Assembly: GCF_011397635.1 (NCBI RefSeq)
Contig: NC_064772.1
Location: forward strand, 14,337,035 to 14,401,034
Length of the DNA: 64,000 bases
Direction of reading: 5' to 3'
DNA from: Epinephelus fuscoguttatus
Lineage: Eukaryota; Chordata; Actinopteri; Perciformes; Serranidae
The notes under the pieces were generated by a model, which was not told where the DNA came from, ran no database searches, and saw only the letters and a list, made by a program, of their open reading frames with translations. Position 1 is the first letter of the stretch. Each line of letters opens with the position of its first letter. Positions 1 through 20,850 of the stretch are shown here, one piece after another. The position numbers were made by a program, and so were the translations under genes.

Positions 1-88
1 CTACGTGCTTGGCATAGTGGAGAGGTTTTAGTTCTGCGATCTCAGAACTAGATGACACTAATTCCTACACACTGGACCTTTAAATTTT
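1..88. repeat. Truncated end of a TTAA-flanked foldback MITE
   Basis: Positions about 30-85 read like the right terminus of the foldback element at 48580-49287: a CTACACACTGGACC-type end followed by TTAA. Only this end lies inside the window, so the arm and the left terminus cannot be checked. Confidence 0.6.
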
Positions 89-3000
89 AAGCAATAAAAC
101 AAGACTTTGCTCTGTTCGTTACACTCTGGGGTTTAGCCATTAGTGACTAATGTTAGCTTTCTTTAAATAATGTTGTATAAATGACATCACTGAGTCAGTT
201 TTCTGACTTTATGACCACTCTATGATGACTCTTTAAGTTGTACTACTGTAACACTATGTTTGAGTTTATTCAGATAATCCACTGGAAATTTCTGTAAAGC
301 AACGTACTCAAAGAGAATCTTGGGAAATGTAGGAAAATATAATGTACTATTATCCTGTAATTGCCACAGGTGGCCTCAGTGGCCTTAGCAATGGTTACAA
401 ACTCTCTGAAACACTGATTCAGAGGTCAAGCCGAGATTGATTGCATACGGCTCTCAACATGTAGGAGGCTGAGCCAGCGGCTAGTGGCTAATGGTGCTGC
501 CAACACAAACAGCAACAACGGCAACAGTGTTGACAGAGCTACCATATATTCTCAAATAGGAGGAAGGACCTTTATTTACCTCACATGCAAAGGGGACCAG
601 GCCTTTATTTGAAGCACGCTTATATTAGAGAGAAACTGTTATTTCTAATTCAATCTCATAATGGTGAATTTATTGAATTAAAGTAATGGAATGTACATTA
701 CAATTAGTTAGCATGTGTATTTTATAACAGGCACCAGGAGTTTATCCACACTTTGCCTCCCCACCCACCCCTTAAAATCTGAAAGTAGCAGAGGACTTTT
801 ATTTTGACAAACTTTAGGACATTTGCACAGTAATTTGATGCAGGAAAGGCACTTAAGTGTGAAACTGAAGTGTTGCTAATAGTTGTTTGCTGCTATATTA
901 ATGCTCTTAGTGTCGTCAGCAGTGAGTTAGGGTTAGGGTTTATGTTGCATTAGAAGTTTTTGTTCAAACTTAATTTTTTAAATTTTTAAATAGTGACAGT
1001 AAACACAAAGTACTTTGTCTTGACCAACATATGTTTTTGTATAAATAGAAACAGAGGGATAAAAAGATGGCAACAAGACCATCATCCTTGTTCTTAATAT
1101 TCTTTACACACTCTTATAAAGTGCAAACAGCTCTCAGTGCAAACCTACAACTGTGTCCATGCTGCAAAAGTGCTCGTCTGTTCAGGCATCACACAGTCGA
1201 ACTTTTTGAATGAATGCTCCTCCAACAGCTCCAGCTCTGATGTGCCCTTCTAAAACAAGGCTGGAGGGTGAAGACGGTTGGCGCAGACTGGCAGGGCCAG
1301 ATCCACTTTCATAATGACTTACTAGAGCCTGACCTTACATGTCAAAGGTAAGGTGTGGAGTGAAGCTGAGCATGACATTTATGGGTCATATCGGCTGTAA
1401 ATGATTGGAGCGCCCTTTGTCTACATGGTTGGAGTTAATGGGGATGTCAGGGAGAAGGTGAAGCCACATCTCACAGCGGAGGAGAGGAGACACAGAGATG
1501 AACATGTGGTAAAGTTTGAGTTTGCACTTTGAAATTTAGACAGGAAATCAGCAGCACAAGTGGCTATTACAGATATTGACAGACATGGAGATCAAATACG
1601 TGACATTTCTGCTATGTGATTGGCCGCCCCTGCCACCGTGTGTGACAACAGCACAATAAAGGTCAGTGCAGCGTAACCTTTGGACAGTGTCACCTTGCTG
1701 CTAAACACACAGATCCGACACAGCAGCAGGGTGTAAGCGCTGCCCTTTAACACTCTGTCGTGATTGATCAGCTCTGAAGGCTTTACTCTGCTCATTCAGA
1801 GAATATCAGGTAAATCACTATCTTTGAAATTACACAGTTAAATGCAGAGTCTTTAAAAAGAAACCGCTCATTAAGGGAGATTAACACCCTGTTATGTCAC
1901 GCTAATGCTTGGTATTCTACCTTAAATAATATGCAGCAGGCGTAATTACTGACACCATGAAAGTTTTTGCTGTGCATGTGAGTAGAAGACTGCACCACTA
2001 TTGTTTTGCTGCCATTACATTTAGATTTTACATTTTAATTAAAAACTACTTTGAACACAGCCCCAGGAGGAAATCACTCCGAAAGAAAAAAAAAGTAAAC
2101 AAAAAATGATCTAAAAATGTCAGCTGCGTGTCTTTGCTCTGTCTTTCTGTTTCACTTTCTTTAAACACACACACACACAAAGAAAACAAGGTTTGACCAG
2201 TGGCCATTAAACAGCCATTAGTTCAGCTGACTCACCTCTTCAAGGAGCAGTATGGCCCAAGGCACTGTGATGCACTGTGGGTCACATTATGGTTCAGTTA
2301 CTGCAAAATTTCAAAGGTTAATTCAAAGTCAGCACATTAGTTCTTCAATAAATCATCCTTAACTCCTAATTATTTTCCCTTTCCACTGTCAACAGTGCGC
2401 ACAGGTAGCGCCTCTTCCTGTCCTCAAGCCACCTTGGAGCACTAATGAGTTAACAAGCTCCTGTCCAAGTAAGTCTCTGATTAGCCAAATATGATAAGCT
2501 TGTGGATCATGGTGGAAGTTGGCTGTAGTCCATTTTCAACAGGAGCCAGCAGCTAAAGAAGTTGAAGAAAGTCTCCAGCCCTCTGCCAGCTCCCCCATCT
2601 ACTGGGGGTGTTCAAGTAAGAATGAATCCGATCCGTCAGCTCTTCTCATCAGACATCACTATTAATGGACACGTGTCCGTATTTATGGGCTTTGGTTCAA
2701 GGATGGAAGGTGTATCCTCATAACTTTCAGTATTACAAGTTTTTGGAAATTGATGGATTGAGATGCTTCTGATTTTCTTTCCAGTCCTTTAGCAGCACCC
2801 TGTGCCTCAACTGGGCAGTGCAGTCAGTTAGAGTGTGTGTATGCGTGTATATGTGTGTGTGTGTTACAATTAAGTGTGTGTGGCATTCTGCTGATCCCTG
2901 TGTTTTAAGAGGCCTAAGGTTAAGTTCATAGTTAGTGATCAAATCTGGACAATTTAAAGCTTTCATGAGTAGAGTGATACAAATGTTGGTGTGTGTGTGT

Positions 3001-4257
3001 GTTTGTGTGCGTGTGTGATGTTTTTGTTTAGCTTTTTGTTTCACAGTTTTCCTGTCAGCGTGGTTGTGGTGTGCCCCACATTTACCATCTGCCTCAATAT
3101 TCAATATTCATTCTATCTGCATTTGTTATTTTAATCCTGTCTGACACTTCTTAAGTAGCTTTTTTTGAGATATGCTATGCAGGATTCACCCCAAAAAACA
3201 TTGTATAGACTCACACAAAAGTATCCTCCCTATGATTGGCTAGTACTTGTTACCTTTGTTGGATTGATTGCTGTGTTCCTGGGCACAGCCCACAGGTGGG
3301 GTCAAGAAGTTATGAAAAGGTCGCCACCAGATGCCAGACTATAAGCAGCACGTATCCAAGAGGAAGCTCTGAAAATCGCAGATCCAGTGCAAGAAAAAAG
3401 TAAATGGCATGGCGAAATGCAAAGTGGACAACTGACAATAGTATACCTTTAAAGAAGCAGAAAAAAACAGGGGCAGAAACATTCATACTGACCTTATTCC
3501 CATCCAAACTAGAATTTCCTTTTTCTGCTCTTAAATGTGAGTCAACCTCTGAAGCCAACTATTACTCCAACCAACACCAGGCTTGGTGTCTCTCAAAAAC
3601 ATGGAAAGAAAGCAGTGAGCAACGAAAGACGAAGTGACCCAAAACATTAGCAAGAAATTAGTAATTAATAAAAAGTAAAAGAAAACAAAGAAAGAAAGGA
3701 AAACAGACAAGGCAATCTGGAAAAAAGCTTAAACATTATAATAATTCTGTAACATTATTTTAGATATGTAGTAATGATGATTTTTTAAAATCTATTCATT
3801 TTTTGTAATGTCTGGAACATTTCTTATCAAGTTGCACATTGCCTTTTTCTCCCATGTTTTTGAAAGAAAGAGCACCAATTTGCACAGGGTTCAAAGGCCT
3901 AAATACTTACAAAAGGCATCTGAAAGCAGATGCCTGACTATTTTGTAAGGGCACTGTAGCAGCATCCTTGGCTTAGCACCACCCAAGATGACTGTGATTG
4001 GTTTAAAGAAATACAAACAACCCAGAGTGTTTTTCCCCCTTAGTTTGGAATTACGGTGGTTTCAACTAGACCTTTCTCCAGGACTGGCACAGTGCTTAAA
4101 CAAAGATAGGTCTGGCTATGTGAGACTAGTGGAGAGCCCATGTCAGGCTGAATCTGGAGGAAATGTGTCTTAAATCATTCATAAATAGAATACTTCAAAA
4201 TGATATAGTCATAAAACATCATCATACAACTTTCATTATGGGATTAGTTTTGAGAGA
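89..4257. other. Intergenic stretch without recognised gene
   Basis: No exon of a family I recognise is visible on either strand. The region holds short CA/TG microsatellites (about 2165-2179, 2831-2863 and 2989-3018) and otherwise AT-rich sequence. The open frames present are short and look like chance, including one at 2733-3104 that reads through the TG repeats. Confidence 0.6.
2831..3018. repeat. TG dinucleotide microsatellites
   Basis: Two imperfect TG runs, near 2831-2863 and 2989-3018, are separated by about 125 bp of unique sequence. A short CA run is also present at about 2165-2179. Confidence 0.8.
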
Positions 4258-4625
4258 TATGCTTTTGCTTCCTTCATTTCAGAGAGTTAGAAATGAAGAC
4301 TGATACCACCCACATGTTTGCAGGGTAAACATAAGGCTAGCGCCAACAGCACAGTTAGCTTAGCTTGGCACAAAAACCTGAAAACAGAGAAACAGTTAGC
4401 CCGAATGTATTTACAATTTATGCTCTTATTTTTTTAATAAACAAACAAGATGTAACATGTTAATTTAGCAAATTTTGTGACCTTTACATTGTTTTCCCTA
4501 TTTCTTGTATTTATGCTAAAGTACGCTAACTAGCTGCTAGCGCTAGCTTCATATCTACCATAACAAACATGAGGGTGGTATCAATCTTCTGATCAAATTC
4601 TCGGAGAGAAAGTGAATTAATAAGT
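4258..4625. repeat. Foldback MITE-like element
   Basis: The left arm (about 4281-4380) and the right arm (about 4520-4625) are inverted copies. Each contains a GACTGATACCACC- or GATTGATACCACC-type core, then a TAGCTTAGC/GCTAGC-rich stretch. The arms enclose an AT-rich loop. No coding capacity is present, so it would need a transposase from elsewhere. Exact ends and target-site duplication were not resolved. Confidence 0.6.
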
Positions 4626-5763
4626 GTATTTCCTGTAAGAGTTAAAATAAGCAGACTCAGAAATGTATTGTGAGGTTTACTAATATTTTTTTTAAATTAA
4701 ATTAAATTAAGGGGTTTAAAAGTTAAAATACTGCTTTATTGCTCGGATTTTAAAGCTGGGAATTCATATAAATATCCTTGTTAGTTCACCTGTTCACAGC
4801 CTCTGTGTTTGGTATGAGTGGTTTATGAAGACTGAAACTTTTAGAGCTTGTTTTAAACAAAATTGACAGTAAAATTGGATCTTGTGAGAAGCGCTTGGGC
4901 CCAACAAAGGGACAAAAAGATTTGTTCACCAGGTAAAACATTACCACAGTGGCAAAATAAGGTCTAAAGGTGGTAAAGCATTGTACTGTACAGTGTAGGT
5001 TTTTCCCTGTCGATGTGACGTAATAAAAAAAGAAGAATTTTTGTCATTTTCAAAGCTGCATCATAGCCAAATTTAAGAGTGGTGTTGTGGTCAAAAGCCA
5101 CGGTCTAACATATCTCTCATGTCTCGCTTCCTGCCCCTTCCTCTCATCTCCTCTCTAAATTGTACTCACTGTTGTTTCAATCAATCACACAAAAAAGATG
5201 ATGCTGCCAGTCTCCACAGAAGCTGGCGTAAATTCTCAGCAATCCATCATCCACGCCGTATTAATCACAGACTAGCTGCCATCCACATTCCGAATTAGCT
5301 TTGCAGAACGGAACCCCTCTGAGATAATCACTTTTTCATCACCAGCAATGTGACGTGTGGCAAATTCAGATGTGGATATGACGGGTAAAACAAAGGAGAG
5401 ATGTGTGTCTCTTTGTTCAAATGCATGTAGATTATCATTCAGTGGACGATGCCGCTACCATTTGTGGCTCCAGTTTGGTGTGTGCATCAAAGTTTTAATA
5501 AATCTATGGCCTGCTGTAGTTTGTTATAGCCTTTAAGTTCAGTAAGGCAGCCTTTAATGTCTACTTAAACGGCAGTTCCCACTGTTTGAAAGTTTTCTAG
5601 TACAAGAATGTAGCGAAATGGAGTGTCTTGATGCTGTGGAGCTTTTAAATGGTGATACAATTGATCTCAATGAGAAAGAACTTAAAGGGATAGTGTAGAT
5701 TTTTTGAAGTGGCTTTGTATGGGGAACTTATTCACAGACAGTATATTAGAAACAGCAGAGAAT

Positions 5764-5925
5764 TCAGTTCAATTCAATTTTATTCATAAAGCCCAATATC
5801 ACAAATCACAATCTGTCTCAGAGGCCTTTACAGCATACGACATCCCCCTGTCCTTGGACCCTCACAACGGCTAAGGAAAAACTTCCCTGCAAAAAAAACA
5901 ACCTTAAACAGGGAGAGGCATCATC
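5764..5925. repeat. Dispersed teleost repeat (class unresolved)
   Basis: The segment starts with TTCAATTCAATTTTATTCAT and contains a CCCCCTGTCCTTGGACCCTC block, followed by AAGGAAAAACTTCCC and AAACAGGGAGAGG. I recognise this as a very common non-coding repeat of fish genomes but cannot place its class. No ORF is associated with it. Confidence 0.6.
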
Positions 5926-8785
5926 CCTATCACATAAAGGAAAAAATAAATTCAAAACCAAAACAAAAAAAAGCAAGACCTCAATGACAAAAACAGTGAT
6001 TTAACATCGCTGAACACAGGAGGCAGTGGTAGATCAGCAGCTCCTGTGTTCTGCAAGTTAAAATTACTGTTTTTCTCAGTGGAGTGGTGGTTTTGATGAG
6101 AGCACAGATAATTGCTTCCCTGTCTAAACAGGCTGTCTGACAGGAAGGTAAAGCGGTTTCAATACTCTCGATATTGCACAAACCTAAACGGATAGTGTTT
6201 TTTTAGGTGGGTCTTTAGATGGTTGAAGTATGTTTTGCTGTTACCCCCACCTACAGCAGTACATTGCTTAGCATGTTTGTCAGTCTGCTTCTCCAAACTG
6301 GGGGTGAGCTGACTGCCATCTCATGAAGCTCAGCGTAAGTTCAATCAGGAAGTCTTTCTTTGTGCTATATCTACTCACAGTTCTCTCCTTATCCCACTCC
6401 CACCACTTCCTCCAATCAGCTCACTATGGGTTAGCCAATCAAACTTTGCCACGATCTTCTTCAGCCATTCATGCTGCTGCTGCCAAACTTACAATCTGTT
6501 CTCCTCTCTGCTCCTGTCAGCTGTCATTTTAGACTGAATCACCAGCCCTCCTCCACCCCATTCACCTCTAGTTGCCTTATCCAGAGCCCAGAGCTCATCA
6601 AAAGCCCACTCCTCTTCACATCCAGATCTTCAGCTCCCTTGTCATCTTGTCTCATCACCACCCTTAAATCCTTAATTTGATGCCTCAGAAACATGAGCTG
6701 TATCTGTAATATTATCTTAAGCAGGATAATCTTGGAAAAATCATTTCATCTCAACATGATGTGCAGGGAAACAGTTAAAAAAAGCTGATTTTATTCAAAG
6801 CAACGCCTCATCTGATGAAGGTTAAAAAGGCAAAGAGGTCTCCTGACATCCAGAAAAATTCATATCAAAGTTGGCATTAAGAGGGAGCATTCAGGAGGAC
6901 TGGTGTGTGATCTCTGCGAAACAGCTTCCCATTATGTTCAAAGAATGAGTTAAAGTGCTTGAAGATGGAGTCCACTGGGAGCTGTCAGCTGTTGGAACAT
7001 TTCCTTTCTTCCCGACAGCCGCGCCGCTCTATATCTGTATTCCAGGTTGTGTATTAGTTGTCTGAAACGTGATGTGTGCTGCCATCTCCTCAGCCGTGTC
7101 TCTGTTGATAAAAACTCTCAGCAGTGCTAACCTGGCAGTTTCTTTATATAAAGCGGTGAGAAGGGTTTTCATGCTACAAATACAGCCAAAATATGTCTAT
7201 TTGCATTATAGTGACTTCCTCAAGGAGCTTGTCATTTTGTGAATGGTGTGTGAAGTGTCAAGATTTAGCTGCAGTGAAATCGGGGCTGCCAGCTAAGGTC
7301 TGCTGGTTTTCAGTGAGACTTACAAGCGAGTACATTGGCTTACAGTCGCAGCACTGAATGTCAATCTGCACCACAGACACCAGATCTGTTGCAGTGAGCG
7401 CACACTGCAGGTAAGTGAGGGTGGTGATATTTGACATGACACTGCCATCCAGTGGCCTCATATATGAAGTCACCACAGCTACCACTGGTCATTTGTAACA
7501 CTAGTGCAGTGTGTTCAAACACATGCATGTTCAGAACAGGCCTGTGGTGATGCTGCCGCTTGCCGCTTTCTCAAGAACTGCTCATACAGACAACCTCACT
7601 CTTGAGACTGTGCTTCCTTGGTTCCCGAGTAATACATCTGGCCTCCAAACAGCTATAGATTTATTATGATGTTAAGATATTAAAGGTATTAAATTATGTT
7701 GCTATTCTAACTCATTGTACCCTGAAATGAGTCAGGTTTTACTCACAAAATACAACAATTAAAATAAAACTACCGAGTGCAATATTAGAATTAGAAGCTC
7801 CACCTCAACAAGGTTCCTACGGCTTGACCCTCTGAGACCCGAACTTTTGTTTGGTATGCATTTTCTATTTCTCCTAGCTATTTGGGATCAGAAGGACCCG
7901 AGGTTAAAAAAAACTACCATACCAACTAACCATTGTCAACGATAATGAAGTGCCAGTGTTCTCGAATGAGGCAACAATAAAGTCCCAATGTCCCCAAACG
8001 AGTACTTCCTAATTAATATCATCTTAGCTTGTTACTGTTGCTAAACTTGTTGCCATATCCAACTACACACATTATCAATCATAAATAAACAACCATAAAA
8101 TGTGATCAGGTTTTAGACCTTGTCCACTTTTGTGTCGGATCGGTTGCAGACTGACTTAGCAGAAATGGCCTACATCTTGTTTTTACATGGGTTAGGGTAT
8201 TGTGCAAATTATCCTTCCGCATGTTCAGCAATGAAGACCTTCTTATGACTTTTACTTCCTCTAGTTAGTCAAGCACAATTGTCTTCTGTCCACGAACAAG
8301 TACAACAGGTCAAGTTAAACGGAATGAAGTACAAGGTCAAGTTAACCCAAACTGTGATGTCCTCATATGAGGACGCAGTGTCTCAAGAGGATACAGCAGT
8401 TAGATTTAAGATGTTTTCTGATGCCACTCCAGATTAAATTTAAGACCAAATAGCAGGGAAAAAAACACAAACCAACATCACTTACATCAGTTAGCCGGTC
8501 TCCTCCTCACGTACTTGATTTGTCTGACTGGTGTTTTGTCACCGTGCTCAGACCATAGACTGACATCACAGTTCCTGTGCTTCCTGTGTAAGTGTATATC
8601 TAAATGTTCAGAAATTTGGGGCTGCTAGTATCTGAGATGAAGGTGGAGGCGTTATGGAGATGAGGGTAGAACAGAGCTGGGAAATACCTGGCGTTAATTG
8701 GCGGGTTTTGTTGGCAATTTTGTGATTCCCACTCTGCATGTCACCTCACAGCAAGAGGGAACCCAGAGTGGGGGGTTAGAACCCT
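5926..8785. other. Intergenic stretch, no gene seen
   Basis: No splice-flanked homologous exon, RNA gene or clear repeat was recognised on either strand. Open frames are short and unrelated to anything I know. Confidence 0.55.
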
Positions 8786-9060
8786 GGGTGGGGGAGCCCG
8801 TCTGTGCGGAGTCTGCATGTTCTCCGTGTCAGTGTGGGTTTTCTCTGGGTACTCCGGCTTCCTCCGACAGTCCGAAGACATGCAGGTTAATTGGTGACTC
8901 TAAATTGCCCATCGGTGTAAATGTGAGTGTGAATGGTTGTCTGTCTCTATGTGTCAGCCCTGTGATAGTCTGGTGACCTGTCCAGGGTGTAGCCCGCCTC
9001 TCACCCAGTGTCAGCTGGGATAGGCTCCAGCCCCCCCAGCAAGGGGGAGAATGAAGGAAT
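8786..9060 (+). mobile_element. L2-like LINE 3' tail fragment
   Basis: The block reads GGAGTCTGCATGTTCTCC, then CCGAAGACATGCAGGTTAAT, GACTCTAAATTGCCC, GGTTGTCTGTCTCTATGTGTC, CTGTCCAGGGTGTAGCCC and GGGATAGGCTCCAGCCCC. This order matches the 3' end of the fish L2/Maui-type LINEs, which are very abundant in teleosts. Only the tail is present, so it is a 5'-truncated dead copy inserted in plus orientation. The small ORF over it (8698-8976) is incidental. Confidence 0.8.
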
Positions 9061-10786
9061 TAACTCTGCATGTGGGATTCCACTGCCTTGATTCCCATCA
9101 TGCCATGTTTCAGAAAACTTAAACTTTTTGTATTAAATATAGAGCGCCTTATATTCATTGCCTTGTACCAGTTTCAGCCATGCCACAAAATCTTGGCTAA
9201 AAAGATAATTTTGGTTGATTTTGCACTTTCCCATTTGATCCAGGCTACAGTGACAGCTAGCTAGCATGTATTAGCATTTTTTAGACTATTAAAATATTGA
9301 TTTTAAACATTTTGATAAGGCCTTATTTTTGGATAAATGGATTTAAGGTATTTTGAGATTTTTTAAGAACAGCTCTAATTCAAGTAAAAGATTTAAAGGC
9401 AGGACTTTTAAATCAGAACAAAACGTACAGCGTACATCTTCTACCACTGCCAATACCAGCATTACCAGTTTGAGAGAGAAAGTAAAGCAAGACAGCGTTT
9501 GCATGGGGCCCCCAGATCAGTAAAACACACCCAAGTCGCAGCTACTTGTGTTAAGAGGCACTGGTAAAATACACATGGCTCTTCATTTCCGAATAGGTGT
9601 ATTAGTCACTTGCTTTGACATATCCACTGTGGTAATGAAGTACAGCATGGATTTAGTTCTTAGAGATATTTTGCCGGTGGTAAGAAAAACACACCCAAGA
9701 CTGGGGCTACTCGTGGTCAGAAATACTGGTTCGCGGACGTGATCAACTGTGCAGAGCCCTGAGCTCCAAACTGTATGAAACTAGACACTGCATGTCCTTA
9801 GGTCCCCGGCAATGCATTCTCCAAGTGTGAAGTAGATTGAATGAACTGTTCCTGAGATCTGCCAAGGACAAACATACATACAGATTCCTTGCTTTATAGT
9901 TAGATACAGAGTGTAACTGTAATAACGTCTATAACAGTCCTAGTAGAAATTAAACAGACAATAATATGTTGTTGGCGTTTCTTTAATAAACATTTGCCAA
10001 AGGAGGAGGAAGGGGGGAGGGGGGGGCATATTCATTTTAGTACAAAAGAAAGACATTTTTTGAATTGGGGTTACGTGTGTTTTGCTCATGAACTTACAAC
10101 ATCTATTGGCAAAAAGGCATGTGGAATTTAAAGTGAAAACAGCCTTTCTCCATGAACATCACATCAGATTTGCTGCGGTCGTCCAAGTGCTACCAGTCTG
10201 TCTGGAACTAACAGTTCCTCAAATAGCTCCCTGTGCTGATACCTACGCCATCAGGCCAATCAACTGAGCCATCATTGTTTCAACATAATCGTGGCCGTAA
10301 TAAAAAGGAGGACACTACATTACTGGTCATATTCCTAATTGTGCAGATAAAGCACACCATCCGTTTCCTTTCGTAGCTAAAATAGTTTCCGCCTACTTCA
10401 GTCAGTAGTGCAAAACATTAATACTAGTCTGCCCTGGAGCAATTACACAAAGGCTAAGGTAGAGATTTAAAATTTTACCCGGCCTGATAAATGTACACTC
10501 AAAAAAGGTAAAAGTTTAATTTAAAAGACAGCAGAATAGATTACAAAAAAATAGGAAAATGGTATGAGCAGAAAAGCTCCTCCTGTGTTATTCGGCTGTC
10601 CTTCTTCAACGTACTCTGCATTCCAGACTGAGGAGGAATACAATGCCTTACACAGATTTAAGTTATTACAAACTGAGTGTGCATCTCCAGATCCCTCTGG
10701 TCTGGCCTGACAGGCTTCAGGCTCAAAGCTGAGTCCTCCAGCCTTTTGTCCATTGTCACAAACTGCCATGTCCTGTTTCCAGTCTC
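9061..10786. other. Downstream flank and probable 3' UTR of cdk13
   Basis: The part next to 10786 should hold the cdk13 3' UTR on the minus strand. ATTAAA-type poly(A) signals read on the minus strand near 10515-10520 and 9983-9988. The true cleavage site cannot be chosen from sequence alone. No other gene is visible. Confidence 0.4.
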
Positions 10787-18894
<8,108 letters not shown>

Positions 18895-19750
18895 TTATCT
18901 ACCAAATAAATGCTATACCCACTGTGAGAACAATCTTAATAATGTTGACTTTACCTAAACTATGTTCCTTGTGCCGTGGAACAAAACATTGGGCTAGCTG
19001 TGTAACAGGCTAGTTAGCTAACGTTACGGCAAATTCACAATTAGACAGCCAGCCAGCTAGCTAGCTAGCTAAATCACAAGCTTAACATTAGCATTACAAA
19101 GCTAGCTCGTTTCAGGTTAATGAAAAAGCGAGTTACCCCAGACGGTACTTAATATGTGACACTTGGTGTCTGTAGATTCCGTCACATAAAATCCACGATA
19201 TGGTGTTTAGTTACAGAGCCAGTCGGCAACCAACCATTGTGCTCCAGGACGGAAATCTCCCAGATTTGCTAGCTTATGGCTGTCGGTTTAGCCAGCTAGC
19301 CTTCAATAGCTAACTGTGTCCAGCTAGACAGTCGCATTCCGTTTCATGGTCAAAGCACAGGCCCAAAGCCCCTCCAAATGTATAATCCAGTTCTTGTGAA
19401 ATGATGCAGATCGTACAAGAATGTAAATCCATTAACCGGATAGTGTTAAAGTGGAGGTAAAGAAACTCCGTCTCCTTCTCACAAACTTCTTCTCGCCTTC
19501 CATCACACTCCAATGTGCAACAAGGAAGTGAATAGCACGCGAGTTGGCTGGATAGCCGCCGCTAGCTAGCCAGCTAGCCGCTAGCGCCGTAGCCAGCTAG
19601 CTTTCTTTTCTCTTTTGCGTGGAGTTCAATGCAACTCAAGTCAAGATGCAATCTAACAATGCTGTACAAAAACACGTCCGCTTCCACGTATTCCGCCGGG
19701 TTGTTGCTCCCTCTTACCACCGCATGGTCCAAAAGTAGCAGACGTGTTTC
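18895..19750 (-). promoter_or_regulatory. cdk13 5' UTR and promoter region with clustered GCTAGC motifs
   Basis: The segment lies directly upstream of the cdk13 start codon. It is dense in TAGC/GCTA tetramers: runs near 19008-19025, 19048-19070, 19098-19106, 19290-19325 and 19558-19605. No TATA box was evident at a fixed distance, so dispersed initiation is likely. The first ATG of the gene is 18894. Whether an upstream noncoding exon exists cannot be decided. Confidence 0.45.
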
Positions 19751-20149
19751 CGGGCAAAATGGCTCCACAATTCTTTGAATTTATTTCAAAATATAGTAAC
19801 TTTGTTCGCAATGTGGCTAACGGTACAACTCGCCAGGGCCCAGACAGCTTTCAAACTACAGGCCTGGTGCGTCGGTGTGAACCAATGACAGCCGCGTGCG
19901 TAATCCAGATCAGCGGTTACGTCACCGCCAAGGGGAACCCCTACTTTCAAAATATAAGAGAAAATAAACACTTATAAATCAATAAGGGTTTATACAAAAG
20001 ACTGTGTCTTCTTTTTCATGACCCCCATACTGGATCCTTTAAACTGTCACTGTGTATTTAACGCCTATGTGCTGCATATAAGTGCTGTATATAAGCATAT
20101 ATACTTGTTATGACAGTCCTTTATGCATGCTTTGCATCTGTACTCTTCT

Positions 20150-20215
20150 AACTTTTTATTGCAGCTGCAGCACAGCAATTTCCCTCGGGGTAAATAAAGT
20201 TCTATTTTATTTTTT
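20150..20215 (+). repeat. Retroelement-like 3' tail
   Basis: The motif GCAATTTCCCTCGGGG followed by TAAATAAAGTTCTATTTTAT resembles the conserved tail of a common fish retroposed repeat. Only the tail is recognisable, with no coding sequence. Confidence 0.4.
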
Positions 20216-20339
20216 TACATATACAGTAGGCCTACATATCCAACCACTCAATGTTTATTGCTGTAGTAAAAGCAGCAGTGTCATAGTGTAAAAATAATGA
20301 ATTCAAAATGTTACTTACTTACTTATGAAAGCATTTGCA

Positions 20340-20770
20340 TCACAATATATTTAAAGAACTGAAAGTAAAAATACTTATTATGCAGAATGGGCTATTCCAG
20401 AATAATTTATGTTGTCACTGGTGTCAAATCTTTGATGCATTCATAATCTAATGTTGCAGCTGAGTATATAGTATACTGCAGGAATCTTTAAATTTTCCTG
20501 CAGTATAGTACTCTGCAGTATATAGGGAAGGGAAGCTTAATCTATTAATAACACATTATCATTTATTAGTTGATTTGTGTATTGTATTGACAGTTCAATC
20601 AGCAAAGTAACTAAAGTTATCAAAAACATGAATTGGAATGAAAAAAGGACAATATTATCTTCCAAAATGTTTTGGAGTAAAAGTACAACATTGCATAAAA
20701 TGGAAATACTGAAGTACCTTGAAATTTTACTTGATTACAGTACTTGAGTAAATGTAGTTACATTCCACTG
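20340..20770 (-). repeat. TIR element fragment of the family seen at 45607
   Basis: The right edge reads TACTTGAGTAAATGTAGTTA, then CATTCCACTGG. This is the reverse complement of the left end of the element at 45607 (CAGTGGTGGAAG, then TTTACTCAAGTACTGTA). The left boundary is approximate. The copy has no coding capacity. Confidence 0.55.
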
Positions 20771-20850
20771 GCACTATATATATTGTTTACAACTTACGGA
20801 AACACTTGGCTTGTATTTAGACATTTTATTTGTGTTGTTCTTCTTATATA

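Noticed and set aside
8698-8976. 92-codon frame
   Set aside because: Lies in the non-coding tail of an L2-like LINE fragment.
19744-19977. Possible divergent gene start opposite cdk13 (77-codon frame beginning MFPGKMAPQF)
   Set aside because: No recognisable homology and no convincing donor-linked next exon. Kept only as a remote possibility for a bidirectional promoter.
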